From positions 2,954,911 to 3,018,910 of the forward strand of contig NZ_FWWY01000001.1 of assembly GCF_900176145.1 (NCBI RefSeq): a DNA stretch of 64,000 nucleotides, given 5' to 3'. This stretch comes from Sulfobacillus thermosulfidooxidans DSM 9293 (GTDB taxonomy: Bacteria; Bacillota; Sulfobacillia; Sulfobacillales; Sulfobacillaceae). Each line of letters starts with the position of its first letter. Positions within the stretch are counted from its first letter, which is position 1. Shown piece after piece: positions 17,699 to 27,400 of the stretch. A model generated the notes under the pieces. It did no database searches and was not told the DNA's origin. It was given only the letters and a program-made list of their open reading frames with translations. A program made the position numbers and the translations under genes.

Positions 17699-19088
17699 TT
17701 TTTCTCAATGGTATGTGGATGTTATAAGAAAAGCCGACATGGTTGATTACGCTCCCATGAAGGGCTTTATGGTCATGAAGCCCTATAGTTACCGCATTTG
17801 GGAGTTTATTCAAGAGGCGATGGATCGCCGATTTAAGGAAACCGGTCATGAGAATGCCTATTTTCCTCTCTTGATTCCAGAACATCTCTTAGCCAAGGAA
17901 GCTGAACATATTGAAGGATTCTCCGCAGAAGTGGCGTGGGTCACCATGGGAGGGCGTGAAGTGTTGCCCGAACGATTGGCCGTGAGACCGACTTCAGAAA
18001 CAATCATTGGTGCGATGTACTCCCAGTGGATTCATTCCTACCGGGACCTGCCGGTGTTAATTAACCAATGGGCCAATGTCCTGCGGTGGGAAAAAGCGAC
18101 TCGGCCGTTTTTGCGCACGACTGAATTTTTGTGGCAAGAGGGACATACAGTACACCGTACCGCCGACGAAGCCTTACGAGAAACCTTGCAGCAATTAGAG
18201 ATTTACCGGGAGGTTATTGAGGAATATTTAGCTATCCCTGTGATTCAAGGGGTCAAGAGTGCAGGAGAACGCTTTGCGGGAGCTGTTGATACCTATACCT
18301 TGGAGTCGTTAATGGGGGATGGACGGGCTCTTCAGACTGCCACCTCGCACTTTCTGGGCCAGCATTTTTCCAAGGCATTCGACATCCAATTTTTAGATGA
18401 AGATGGTGTGCTGAAATATGGGTGGACTACATCATGGGGCAGTTCTACTCGCATGATCGGTGCATTAATCATGGTTCACGGCGATGACAAAGGCCTGCGC
18501 CTGCCGCCGAAAGTTGCGCCCATTCAAGTGGTCATTGTACCGATTGGACGAGGAGAGGATCGGGAAAAAGTCCTAGCGCATGCGAGAGATTTAGCCGCGA
18601 GTTTGACCGCCATTGCGCGCGTTAAATTAGATGATCGGGATGAATTTACCCCAGGCTACAAGTTTAATGATTGGGAAATGCGTGGGGTGCCCTTGCGCAT
18701 TGAAATCGGTCCTAAGGATATGGCCAAAAATCAAGTGATGATTGCTAGACGCGACACCGGGGAAAAGATCAGTGTGGCGGAATCCGACTTACTGACTAAA
18801 GTACCCGAATTATTAAATGCTGTGCAGGACGAACTATTCCGTCAGGCCAAAGAATTTCAACAATCGCACTCGTATGCGATTGCCAATTACCAGGAAATGG
18901 ATCAATATGGATATCGAGGCTTTTTCCGGGGCGACTGGTGTGGAAGCGAAGAGTGTGCAACGCGCCTAAAAACTGAAACGGGTATCACGATTCGGTGCTT
19001 GCCCTTTGGCGAATCTCCCGTAACAGGCCACTGCGTTGTTTGTGATGAACCAAGCCAATACCGTGCGTTGTTCGCCCGGGCCTATTAA
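17658..19088 (+). CDS. proS: Prolyl-tRNA synthetase, archaeal/eukaryotic-type
   Basis: Charges tRNA-Pro. The sequence is of the roughly 480-aa type also found in Thermus and mycoplasmas, without the large editing insertion of the E. coli/B. subtilis enzyme. Class II motifs: motif 2 around RPFLRTTEFLWQEGH, motif 3 TSWGSSTRMIGAL; an anticodon domain follows, then a C-terminal zinc-type domain with cysteines in DWCGSEECATRL and VTGHCVVCDE. GTG 17658 has GAGGAGG 9 bases upstream; GTG 17652 is 3 bases away from it and less likely, and the open frame to 17634 is ignored. It overlaps the 3' end of ispG. Confidence 0.95.
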   Translation: MDKVLKEITPKSSDFSQWYVDVIRKADMVDYAPMKGFMVMKPYSYRIWEFIQEAMDRRFKETGHENAYFPLLIPEHLLAKEAEHIEGFSAEVAWVTMGGREVLPERLAVRPTSETIIGAMYSQWIHSYRDLPVLINQWANVLRWEKATRPFLRTTEFLWQEGHTVHRTADEALRETLQQLEIYREVIEEYLAIPVIQGVKSAGERFAGAVDTYTLESLMGDGRALQTATSHFLGQHFSKAFDIQFLDEDGVLKYGWTTSWGSSTRMIGALIMVHGDDKGLRLPPKVAPIQVVIVPIGRGEDREKVLAHARDLAASLTAIARVKLDDRDEFTPGYKFNDWEMRGVPLRIEIGPKDMAKNQVMIARRDTGEKISVAESDLLTKVPELLNAVQDELFRQAKEFQQSHSYAIANYQEMDQYGYRGFFRGDWCGSEECATRLKTETGITIRCLPFGESPVTGHCVVCDEPSQYRALFARAY

Positions 19089-19114
19089 GTTCATGCGAAT
19101 GAGGGTGTGGGTCC

Positions 19115-19756
19115 ATGTCGAGAGAACGCGTTGCTGCGATTGTGCCGGCGTATAACGAAGAGGCTAACATCGCATGTGTTTTACAAGTTTTGTGTCAGGT
19201 ACCGGAAATCGACCAAATCATTGTGGTCAATGACGGATCATTAGACCGCACTGGTGAGGTGGCTGCAAGTTTTCCCAACGTGACGGTAATCGACCAAATT
19301 GAAAATCAAGGGAAAGGGGCGGCTTTGAAAGTGGGAGCCGAAGCCGCCGATGCCGATATTCTCTTATTTCTCGATGCCGATCTCATCGGCTTGACCGTGC
19401 CGCACGTGCAACAACTGCTTAAACCGGTGCTAGACGGGGAAACAGATGCCACCGTGGGGATTTTTGACGGCGGGCGTACGAGCACGGACTGGGCTCAGGC
19501 TTTAGCCCCGTTTTTATCCGGTCAACGCGTTTTGCGGCGGGCGTTATTGACTGGCGTCGATCACATCGATGAAGCCCGTTTCGGCGTCGAATTGCAACTG
19601 CATCGGCAGTTAAAACGCATGGGAAAAGTTCCCAAAGAAGTCATTTTGAAAGATGTTTCTCAAGTCATGAAAGAAGAAAAATTAGGACTCGCTAAAGGAT
19701 TTGCGGCACGCATGCGTATGTATTGGGAAATCATTCGGGAAATTCCCCGAATATAA
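19115..19756 (+). CDS. Family 2 glycosyltransferase
   Basis: 213-aa GT-A fold glycosyltransferase using a nucleotide sugar. N-terminal AIVPAYNEEANI, then VVNDGSLDRT and the metal-binding DADLIG motif. No membrane helices, so a soluble enzyme. The pattern recalls glucosyl-3-phosphoglycerate synthase-type or dolichol-phosphate-type transferases, but acceptor and sugar cannot be told. It is inserted between proS and polC, which adjoin in many Bacillota. Confidence 0.8.
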   Translation: MSRERVAAIVPAYNEEANIACVLQVLCQVPEIDQIIVVNDGSLDRTGEVAASFPNVTVIDQIENQGKGAALKVGAEAADADILLFLDADLIGLTVPHVQQLLKPVLDGETDATVGIFDGGRTSTDWAQALAPFLSGQRVLRRALLTGVDHIDEARFGVELQLHRQLKRMGKVPKEVILKDVSQVMKEEKLGLAKGFAARMRMYWEIIREIPRI

Positions 19757-19859
19757 TGCCTGACTTTATCATTTTGTCACTTGCTGACGCTGCTAAATCT
19801 GCTAGAGATGATCAAAGATGCAATTCACTCCGTAAAGATGTCACGTGTGAGGGATTAAG

Positions 19860-22800
19860 ATGCTGACAGACCGCTTACAAAGATGGCTAAATGAGGAACA
19901 GATACCGACCCTAGGCCATTTCGAACCGCTGTGGGCAGAAGTCAGCCAGACTCAAATTCGGATTGTGCTTGTTGAGAAGTCGCAAGAGGGGAATGAAGGT
20001 CTTCGCCGGCTAGCGGATCATCTGAGTAATGAGTGGGGACGTCATGTGGTTTGGGACGAATATCCATGGTCATCCCAAGCGGGAGAACGCCTGCAACAAA
20101 TCTTTTCTCTAACAGGATCAGGAATTGGTCAATTGCTTGACCCCGAACAGGTGCACATGGGCTCTGAAGGGATTTTCGTGACTTTTCCCAATAACGTGGC
20201 CTATAAACTTTTTGAGCAATGGGGTGGTGTTCCCCGTTTGCAACGATATTGGCCCGGTATGCCTACCTGGCATGACCAAGTCTTAAGTCCGGCGCCTCCT
20301 GAACCTGATCCGGTACTCCCCTTTGATGTGTCGTCCCCTTCTTCTCCCTCGAATAATGTCATCGGAAATGGTGTACCAGATGGTGAAGCCATACCCATCG
20401 ATACCTTACCGGAGGGCAAGGACGTTGTGGTCTTGGGCCAAATTGTCAGTGCCGACATCCGGGTGGGACGCGATAATTTGCGGCACTGGAGTGCTGTTTT
20501 AACGGATATGCATCATGCTGTCCGTCTCCGTTATTCGGAACGTCGGGGTCAAGCCTTCCCCGATATGTCATTGCTGGCTCCAGGCGTGTTTGTAAAAGTG
20601 CAAGGCCAGGTGGAAGAAGACAAATACAATGGCGAGAAGATTTTGCGCGTGAAACATGCAGGCATTGTGACCCCAATGAACGTAGAGGTTGACAATGCGC
20701 CTCGCAAACGTATTGAACTCCATGTGCACAGCCGCATGAGTGCAGGCGATGCTTTGATCAATTTACCGGACTTATTCCAGCATTTAAAAACCCTTGGGCA
20801 CAGTCATGTGGCCATAGTGGATCATGCGGTTGTCCAAACCTATCCAGAACTTGAAAGTCTGAGTAAAAAAACAGGGATTCAGGCAATCTATGGGGTCGAA
20901 GTGAACATGGTTGACGACATGATTGCCCCCTTGACCGGCTATGTTCCCGAGGTTGATGGGACGCTGGAAAATCGGCCGATTGTTGTCTTAGATGTGGAAA
21001 CGACCGGACTCTCTCCCCGCATTCATGAGGTCATCGAGTTAGGAGCCGTAAAGATTGAAAACGGGACGATTGTGGACCGGTTTCATTCGATGCTGAAACC
21101 GACCAGGAAAATCTCTCAAGCCACTCAGGACATCACGGGAATCCGGATCGATGAAGTCCTCCATGCACCGGATTCCGAGACCGTTTTTCGCGATTTTTTT
21201 GCTTTCGCTTCGGGCGCTGTCCTGGCCGCCCACAATGCCCGATTTGATATGGGCTTTATGTCACAGGCTTTTCACCGCGTTTTTCCCCAAGATGCGTGGC
21301 GATTCCCGGTTATTGATACGCTCGCGTTGGCGCGAATCCGACTGCCGGAGATGAAGAGTCATGGGTTAGGACCTTTAACGAATTACCTCAAGATTCCGTT
21401 GTCTCAGCATCACCGGGCCTTGGCTGATGCGGAAGCAACCGGTCTACTCCTATTAAAATTGTTGCAAGATCAAGATGGAACATTAGCTGAATTAGCGGCT
21501 CTAGCCGAACCTGTGCCCATTGCTTATAGCATTGGACGTCCCACCCCTGTCACAGTGCTCTTACGTTCACAAGACGGTATTGAAGCGCTTTACCGGCTTA
21601 TCAGCGCTTCTCATCTGGAAACATTTCACCGGGTGCCTCGCGTGCGCCGCCAGCTTCTCGAAGAAGGACGTCAATATTGGCTTTTAGGTTCGCCTCTTCA
21701 TGGCGGTGAAGTTCAAGACGCATTATTCCGGGGGGCATCGGAGGCTGACTTAGCCCGTTTGGCAACATTTTATGATTACTGGGAAGTGGGGCCCGTCAGT
21801 GCCGTCAAATCATTGACCCGCGAAGAAAATTTGGGAGATGCCGAACAGGTCCAACAATGGATCGCAGATTTAATTGGGTTAGGACAAAAATATGGCAAGC
21901 CTACGCCGGCCGTATCCGATGCTCATTATATTCGCCCCGATCAAAAAATTTTCCGGGAGATTTTGGCGACGACGGCCAAAGGGGAATTGCACGATGCCGA
22001 TGATGACCTGCATTTTCGCACCACGGATGAGATGTTGGATGCCTTCGAATGGTTGCCAGGTGATGTGCGGCAAAAAATCGTCATAGACGATCCCTGGGTG
22101 CTCGCTCAGCAAATTCCGCCGATTAAACCGGTGCCCGATGGTCTATTTTCGCCGAAATTGGACGAAGCCGAAAAAACCATTCAAGACTATCCCATTGCTC
22201 GTGCTAAGGCATTATATGGCGATCCTTTACCCGAAATTATTCAAGCTCGGCTCGACAAGGAAATTCGTTCCATAGTGCAAAACGGCTTTTCGTCCATCTA
22301 TTACATTGCCCACCGCCTGGTGAAAAAATCGCTCGACGATGGATATTTAGTGGGATCGCGAGGTTCCGTAGGATCTTCTCTGGTGGCCACATTTTTGGAC
22401 ATTACCGAAGTGAATCCATTGCCACCCCATTACCGATGTCCTTCATGTCGGTACACGGAATTTGTGACCGATGGATCGGTGGGATCCGGATTTGATCTGC
22501 CCCAGAAAGATTGTCCTCGTTGTCAGACGCGACTAATTGGTGATGGCCAAGATATTCCTTTTGAAACCTTTTTGGGTTTTGAGGGCGATAAAGTGCCGGA
22601 TATTGATCTGAACTTTTCCGGGGAATATCAGCCTGAAATCCATAAATATACAGAAGTGTTATTCGGAGAAGGACACGTATTTCGGGCCGGTACCATTGCC
22701 ACAATTGCTCAAAAAACAGCGATTGGGTTGGTATTAGCCTGGGCCCGGGAAAAAGGACGGGAGGTATCGGGCGCTGAACTAGAGTGGCTGGCGTCAGGCA

Positions 22801-24017
22801 TCACGGGGGTCAAACGGACGACGGGACAACATCCTGGCGGACTCATGGTTGTGCCCCGCGATGAAGATATTCATCACTTTTGTCCCGTCCAACATCCGGC
22901 GGACGATCGCAATTCGGATATTATCACGACGCATTTCGATTACCATTCCATCGAAGGACGCCTGTTAAAATTAGATCTTCTCGGTCACGATGATCCAACG
23001 GCGATCCGAATGTTAGAGGATTTAACAGGCATATCCGCGAAGAGCGTGCCATTTCAAGATGAAAAAACTATGAGTCTATTCCGTGATGTTCAGGCCTTGG
23101 GCGTGAAAGCTGAGGACATCGGGACTCCGGTAGGTAGTCTTGGAATTCCTGAATTTGGAACGAGTTTTGTGCGCCGGATGCTGATTGACACCAAGCCGAA
23201 AACGTTTGCCGAATTGGTGCGTATTTCCGGACTGTCGCACGGCACAGAAGTGTGGGCTAATAACGCACAAGACATTATCCGACAAAATCTCGGGGGATTA
23301 TCCGACGTCATTGCGACCCGTGATGATATTATGTTGTACTTAATCGCTCGGGGGATTGAACCGAAAGCAGCCTTTGCCATTTCTGAATCGGTGCGTAAAG
23401 GAAAAGGACTCAAGCCAGAACAAGAAGCTTTGATGAAAGAACATAATGTGCCTAACTGGTATATCGAATCTTGCCGCAAAATCAGTTATCTGTTTCCGAA
23501 GGCACATGCGGCGGCATATGTCATGATGGGATGGCGTATTGCCTGGTTTAAGGTGTATTATCCCTTGGCATTTTATGCGACCTACTTTTCGGTGAGGGCA
23601 TCGGACTTTGACCCCGAACCGGTCTTAGGTGGGATGAAAGCCATTAACAAAATGCTGGCAGACATTGAGGAAAAGGGCAACCAGGCTACTGCGAAGGAAA
23701 AGGGATTAGTCACCGTTCTCGAGATTGCGCGGGAACTCTTGGCCCGCGGGTTCCGGTTTTACCCCGTCAGCTTAGAGAAATCGCATGCGACACGCTTCGA
23801 AATTGAAGAGGGGGGCTTGCGAATTCCTTTTGCCGCGTTGCCCGGTTTGGGACAAGCGGCCGCAGAAAATATTATTCAGGCCAGACAAGAAGCGCCCTTT
23901 TTATCGGTCGACGATTTGCGCCAACGAGCCCGGCTCAGCAAGAGTGTCATTGACCTCCTTAGAGCTCAAGGTGCGCTTAAGGACTTAGGAGAGACGAATC
24001 AGCTTGCATTTTTCTAA
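19860..24017 (+). CDS. polC: DNA polymerase III alpha subunit, PolC type
   Basis: Main replicative polymerase of low-GC Gram-positives. Order: N-terminal domain, OB fold (about 195-285), PHP domain starting at LHVHSRMSAGDAL, interrupted by a DEDD 3'-5' exonuclease (from VVLDVETTGL, about residue 376, to HHRALADAEATG), then the PHP remainder, polymerase core with a zinc module (CPSCRYTEF, CPRCQTRL) and PDIDLNFSGEYQ, plus C-terminal helix-hairpin-helix. 1385 aa, slightly shorter than B. subtilis (1437). A Pro/Ser-rich linker sits at about 140-170. ATG 19860 follows GAGGGA. Overlaps the MFS gene by 14 bases. Confidence 0.97.
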   Translation: MLTDRLQRWLNEEQIPTLGHFEPLWAEVSQTQIRIVLVEKSQEGNEGLRRLADHLSNEWGRHVVWDEYPWSSQAGERLQQIFSLTGSGIGQLLDPEQVHMGSEGIFVTFPNNVAYKLFEQWGGVPRLQRYWPGMPTWHDQVLSPAPPEPDPVLPFDVSSPSSPSNNVIGNGVPDGEAIPIDTLPEGKDVVVLGQIVSADIRVGRDNLRHWSAVLTDMHHAVRLRYSERRGQAFPDMSLLAPGVFVKVQGQVEEDKYNGEKILRVKHAGIVTPMNVEVDNAPRKRIELHVHSRMSAGDALINLPDLFQHLKTLGHSHVAIVDHAVVQTYPELESLSKKTGIQAIYGVEVNMVDDMIAPLTGYVPEVDGTLENRPIVVLDVETTGLSPRIHEVIELGAVKIENGTIVDRFHSMLKPTRKISQATQDITGIRIDEVLHAPDSETVFRDFFAFASGAVLAAHNARFDMGFMSQAFHRVFPQDAWRFPVIDTLALARIRLPEMKSHGLGPLTNYLKIPLSQHHRALADAEATGLLLLKLLQDQDGTLAELAALAEPVPIAYSIGRPTPVTVLLRSQDGIEALYRLISASHLETFHRVPRVRRQLLEEGRQYWLLGSPLHGGEVQDALFRGASEADLARLATFYDYWEVGPVSAVKSLTREENLGDAEQVQQWIADLIGLGQKYGKPTPAVSDAHYIRPDQKIFREILATTAKGELHDADDDLHFRTTDEMLDAFEWLPGDVRQKIVIDDPWVLAQQIPPIKPVPDGLFSPKLDEAEKTIQDYPIARAKALYGDPLPEIIQARLDKEIRSIVQNGFSSIYYIAHRLVKKSLDDGYLVGSRGSVGSSLVATFLDITEVNPLPPHYRCPSCRYTEFVTDGSVGSGFDLPQKDCPRCQTRLIGDGQDIPFETFLGFEGDKVPDIDLNFSGEYQPEIHKYTEVLFGEGHVFRAGTIATIAQKTAIGLVLAWAREKGREVSGAELEWLASGITGVKRTTGQHPGGLMVVPRDEDIHHFCPVQHPADDRNSDIITTHFDYHSIEGRLLKLDLLGHDDPTAIRMLEDLTGISAKSVPFQDEKTMSLFRDVQALGVKAEDIGTPVGSLGIPEFGTSFVRRMLIDTKPKTFAELVRISGLSHGTEVWANNAQDIIRQNLGGLSDVIATRDDIMLYLIARGIEPKAAFAISESVRKGKGLKPEQEALMKEHNVPNWYIESCRKISYLFPKAHAAAYVMMGWRIAWFKVYYPLAFYATYFSVRASDFDPEPVLGGMKAINKMLADIEEKGNQATAKEKGLVTVLEIARELLARGFRFYPVSLEKSHATRFEIEEGGLRIPFAALPGLGQAAAENIIQARQEAPFLSVDDLRQRARLSKSVIDLLRAQGALKDLGETNQLAFF

Positions 24018-25188
24018 TTCACAATCTGGGCGCGCTTTGTGGCCTTTATTGATTGCCACAATGGTCATTCAAAGTGGCTTTGGGTCGATCTTGCCCTTGT
24101 TGCCGTTGTTTGTCCGCCAGCGAGGCTTGCCACTCAGTTGGATTGGCTTGATGGCGGCACTGTACGCCCTGATTTCTTTTGTAGGACAACTCATTTTGGG
24201 CCCCTTGTCAGACCGGTGGGGAAGAAAACGCCTATTAGTTATTGGGTCATTTCTCAGCGCGTTGGGAACCTTTTTGTTTTTGCTGACCGTGCCGCCCGGA
24301 TACTATCTATTGTTCCGGGCGCTGCAAGGGATCGGTGTGGCGGCTTTTCTGCCTGCAGCCAATGCTCTGGTGGCGGATTATGTGGAAGAAGAACACCGAG
24401 GACGCGCCTATGCGTTACTGTCTTCGTTCTATATGGCTGGATTTGCTCTAGGTCCGATGATTGGGGGACTCGCCAGTGCCACGGGCAGCTTAAGGGCGCC
24501 GTTTTGGGTGGGGACGGTGCTAGATTTTGGAGCCCTCATTGCCGTGATGACCGGGATTGCTAAGACACCGGTGGTGTCCCGCTTCACTAGGCGAGCAAAT
24601 GATGCGCAGCCTGCCGTGATTCCCTGGCGTTATTTAGTTGGCTGGCTCATCATTAATTTTGGCTGGATGGGTTTAGGAGGTATGTATGATGCTACCTGGA
24701 GCATTTATATGCAAAGTATTGGTGCGAATTCCCTGCTGATTAGTTTATCGTGGACGCTGTTTGCATTGCCTTACTTACTCTTCAACTTTTTCGCAGGCCG
24801 TCTGGCGGATAATCCGGCTAGACGGCCCCGGTTAATTTATACTGGTGCCATTTTAAACGGTATCATGATTATGCTTTATACCTTATCTCGGTGGCCCTGG
24901 GTCTCTATCTTATTGTCGTCGATCGAGGCGATTGCCATGAGTTTGATTACTCCCGCCTTAAATGCGGATGTGATGGCTTTTGCTACGGATGCGACGCGTG
25001 GCAAAATTCAAGGTGTTTTCCAGTCGGCAGGGACACTGGGTTCTTTTGTGCTGGCTTTAATGAGTGGTTATTTGTTGCCGCGGGGCGCTACGGATGCTCT
25101 CTTGGCCGGTGCCTTGGTGCTCTTTTTGTCTATCGGTCTGGCTTTCATTTGGCAGGGAACCTTCGGAAGGCGCGCGTCAATGGAATAA
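24004..25188 (+). CDS. Major facilitator superfamily transporter
   Basis: 394-aa, about 12 membrane segments, MFS drug/sugar efflux type. The loop 2-3 signature is present (GPLSDRWGRKRLLVIG) and the fifth-helix motif GFALGPMIGGLASA fits drug:proton antiporters. Substrate unknown. TTG 24004 lies in the 3' end of polC with AGGAGA about 11 bases upstream, so translation is probably coupled. It occupies the place where rimP normally sits between polC and nusA. Confidence 0.85.
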   Translation: MHFSNSQSGRALWPLLIATMVIQSGFGSILPLLPLFVRQRGLPLSWIGLMAALYALISFVGQLILGPLSDRWGRKRLLVIGSFLSALGTFLFLLTVPPGYYLLFRALQGIGVAAFLPAANALVADYVEEEHRGRAYALLSSFYMAGFALGPMIGGLASATGSLRAPFWVGTVLDFGALIAVMTGIAKTPVVSRFTRRANDAQPAVIPWRYLVGWLIINFGWMGLGGMYDATWSIYMQSIGANSLLISLSWTLFALPYLLFNFFAGRLADNPARRPRLIYTGAILNGIMIMLYTLSRWPWVSILLSSIEAIAMSLITPALNADVMAFATDATRGKIQGVFQSAGTLGSFVLALMSGYLLPRGATDALLAGALVLFLSIGLAFIWQGTFGRRASME

Positions 25189-25195
25189 TTCCGTG

Positions 25196-25237
25196 TCATA
25201 GACCGTGTGTGTGGAGTGGGTCTCTCCGGCTCTATGA
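25196..25237 (+). terminator. Hairpin downstream of MFS gene
   Basis: TCATAGA (25196-25202) pairs with TCTATGA (25231-25237), with an inner CCG/CGG extension and a small apical stem. No strong T-run follows, so termination is uncertain. The next 150 bases contain no gene I can support. Confidence 0.35.
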
Positions 25238-25394
25238 TTCAATCCGAAAAAACTCCGGGACTCATCCCAAAGAGTCAATGCCCGATATCGCTCCCAGGAA
25301 GGGCAGAGATATGGCGCATCGTTGATAAATACGGCCGCGCCATAATGAAAGGAATTTTCCTGACACAGAACGGAAGGTGGGAGGGGACAAAAGG

Positions 25395-25424
25395 TTGTTC
25401 TCGTCTCGTTGACTGTGGTAAGAT
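25395..25424 (+). promoter_or_regulatory. Candidate promoter of nusA operon
   Basis: TTGTTC, 18-base spacer, TAAGAT. Moderate match. Initiation near 25431 would place the two following hairpins inside the nusA leader. Confidence 0.4.
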
Positions 25425-25479
25425 AAGGGTGTGACACTTTTAGTAATTTTAGAGGTAGGCTGATCATTGATCAGGCTCA

Positions 25480-25502
25480 GAGTGGGATCTTCCCACTCTT
25501 TT
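25480..25502 (+). terminator. Terminator/attenuator in nusA leader
   Basis: GAGTGGGA-TCT-TCCCACTC followed by TTTT: 8-bp stem, 3-base loop, canonical intrinsic terminator shape. Just upstream lies the palindrome CTGATCA-T-TGATCAG (25460-25474). Position 40-65 bases before the nusA start suggests attenuation. Confidence 0.65.
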
Positions 25503-25510
25503 CGCTTGAC

Positions 25511-25531
25511 AGGGGCCATGGCTCCTTTTAG
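25511..25531 (+). terminator. Second terminator-like hairpin before nusA
   Basis: AGGGGC-CATG-GCTCCT followed by TTTA: a 6-bp stem with one G-U pair and a short T-run, ending right at the nusA ribosome binding site. Could act as a weak second attenuator. Confidence 0.35.
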
Positions 25532-25543
25532 GGGGGATATTGG

Positions 25544-26596
25544 GTGAATTCGGAATTGCTGAGCGCGTTAGATGACCTAGAACGAGAACGGGGCATAGAT
25601 AAGGAAATTCTCTTTCAGGCAATTGAATCGGCGCTTATCTCGGCATATCGGCGTAATTTTGCCTCCGCCCAAAACGTGCGCGTACGTATTGACAGGCAAA
25701 CTGGCGCTACGCAGGTATGGGCGCAAAAGACTGTCGTGGCAGAGGTCCAGGATCATCGTTTAGAAGTAGGGCTGGACGAGGCTCGCGAAATCCGTCCCGG
25801 CTCTGTGGAAGGCGATATTCTCGAGTTTGAAGTCACACCCAAAAATTTCGGCCGCATTGCTGCGCAAACCGCTAAACAGGTGATTGTGCAGCGTATTCGT
25901 GAAGCAGAACGGGGATTAATTTACGAGGAATTTGTGGGCAGAGAAGGCGACATTGTCACGGGATTAGTCCAACGTGCAGAACGGGGCCTTGTCTATATCG
26001 ATCTGGGACGTACTGAAGCCATTATGATGCCTAGTGAACAAGTGCCAGGCGAACGCTTACGAGCTAACGAGCGGGTCAAACTTTATGTTGTTGAGGTCAA
26101 AAAAACCAATAAAGGACCACAAATATTTGTCTCCCGTAATCATCCGGGGTTGATAAAACGTTTGTTTGAGCTCGAAGTACCAGAAATTCATGATGGTGTA
26201 GTAGAAATTAAAGGGATTGCGCGCGAAGCGGGAGCGCGGACTAAAATCGCCGTGTGGGCCGAAGATCCCAATGTCGATCCAGTCGGATCGTGCGTGGGGA
26301 ACAAAGGAACGCGTGTTCAAGCTATTGTCCAGGAGTTGCACGGGGAAAAATTGGATATTATTCGCTGGGATCCCGATCCCACCATTTTTGTGGCCAATGC
26401 GTTATCGCCGGCTCAAGTTACCGAAGTGGTTGTCGAACCGGACACTCGTGTGGCTCGGGTGGTGGTTCCGGATAATCAATTATCGTTAGGGATTGGCAAA
26501 GAGGGGCAAAACGCTCGACTTGCAGCCAAACTCACAGGTTGGAAGGTGGATTTGCGGTCTGAGTCGCAGGTTTCCAATAGTGGGAGCTGGTGGTAA
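25544..26596 (+). CDS. nusA: Transcription termination/antitermination protein NusA
   Basis: RNA polymerase-binding factor affecting pausing and termination. N-terminal polymerase-binding domain (LLSALDDLERERGIDKEIL), S1 domain (about 135-200, GDIVTGLVQRAERGLVYIDLG), then two KH domains (DPVGSCVGNKGTRVQAIVQE and SLGIGKEGQNARLAAKLTGW). 350 aa, matching B. subtilis, without the extra C-terminal repeats of E. coli. GTG 25544 has AGGGGGG 7 bases upstream. Starts the nusA-infB block; rimP, its usual upstream partner, is absent. Confidence 0.96.
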   Translation: MNSELLSALDDLERERGIDKEILFQAIESALISAYRRNFASAQNVRVRIDRQTGATQVWAQKTVVAEVQDHRLEVGLDEAREIRPGSVEGDILEFEVTPKNFGRIAAQTAKQVIVQRIREAERGLIYEEFVGREGDIVTGLVQRAERGLVYIDLGRTEAIMMPSEQVPGERLRANERVKLYVVEVKKTNKGPQIFVSRNHPGLIKRLFELEVPEIHDGVVEIKGIAREAGARTKIAVWAEDPNVDPVGSCVGNKGTRVQAIVQELHGEKLDIIRWDPDPTIFVANALSPAQVTEVVVEPDTRVARVVVPDNQLSLGIGKEGQNARLAAKLTGWKVDLRSESQVSNSGSWW

Positions 26597-26874
26597 TGAA
26601 AGCCAAGAAGATACCTATGCGGACATGTGTGGCGTGCCGAACAACGCGTCCCAAACGGGAGTTAATTCGCGTCGTGAGGACCCCCCAAGGAACGGTGACG
26701 ATTGACGGGCGCGGTAAAATGTCGGGACGTGGGGCGTATATTTGTCCCACTGTAACATGTTTTGATCAGGCACTGAAATCTAAACGGCTTGAGGGAGCGT
26801 TAGAAGTGACACTACAAGACGAAGTGATTGAACAGCTGCGACAGTTAGTGGAAAAGGAGCACGTCAGTGGATAA
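26596..26874 (+). CDS. ylxR: YlxR family RNA-binding protein (DUF448)
   Basis: Small basic protein found between nusA and infB in many bacteria; reported as nucleoid-associated/RNA-binding. Signature MRTCVACRTTRPKRELIRVVR and the GRGAYIC motif followed by a helical tail. ATG 26596 overlaps the nusA TAA by one base; GTG 26590 is a near alternative. Confidence 0.9.
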   Translation: MKAKKIPMRTCVACRTTRPKRELIRVVRTPQGTVTIDGRGKMSGRGAYICPTVTCFDQALKSKRLEGALEVTLQDEVIEQLRQLVEKEHVSG

Positions 26875-27400
26875 CTGGTTAAACTGGATAGGTTTGGCGA
26901 AACGCGCTGGCCAATTGGCGCCTGGGCATAATCAAGTGCAAAAAGCGATGAATGAGGGCACAGCAAAACTCATTCTGATTGCACTCGATGCCGGGGAGTC
27001 AGTTTATCGCAAGTACCACCTGTGGGCCCAAAACTTAGGGGTTCCGTTAGTTCAAGCGGGGTCCATGATCGATATCGGACGCTCTATGGGCATGGGTCCG
27101 CACGCGGTACTTGCGATATTGGACAAAAACATCGCCAACCGCCTGGCTACCCAGTTGGGAGTTTCATCAGGGGGGATAAAGTTTGACAGAAAAAGAAAAA
27201 GTTCGAGTGTACGAGTTAGCCAAAGAAGTGAAGTTAGACAGTCGACGTCTGATCGATCTTCTCCATCGTCTTCACGTCGAGAACATCAAGAACCACATGA
27301 GCACGGTCGAACCGGAAGCCGTGCAAACGGTCAAAAACATCATGGAGGGAAAGTTGCCACCAGAACCGCCAACCACTCCAACCGTGGTAAAAAAGACTGA
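26867..27400 (+). CDS. ylxQ: L7Ae-family protein YlxQ with overlapping C-terminal extension
   Basis: K-turn RNA-binding protein of the L7Ae/L30e fold. Residues 1 to about 105 match the family ([37 protein letters not shown]). The family usually ends there, but this frame runs on to 177 residues with a basic Ser/Arg/His-rich low-complexity tail. The extra 218 bases are read in another frame by the start of infB. GTG 26867 overlaps ylxR by 8 bases with AAAAGGAG upstream. The domain is certain; whether the whole tail is made is not. Confidence 0.85.
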   Translation: MDNWLNWIGLAKRAGQLAPGHNQVQKAMNEGTAKLILIALDAGESVYRKYHLWAQNLGVPLVQAGSMIDIGRSMGMGPHAVLAILDKNIANRLATQLGVSSGGIKFDRKRKSSSVRVSQRSEVRQSTSDRSSPSSSRREHQEPHEHGRTGSRANGQKHHGGKVATRTANHSNRGKKD

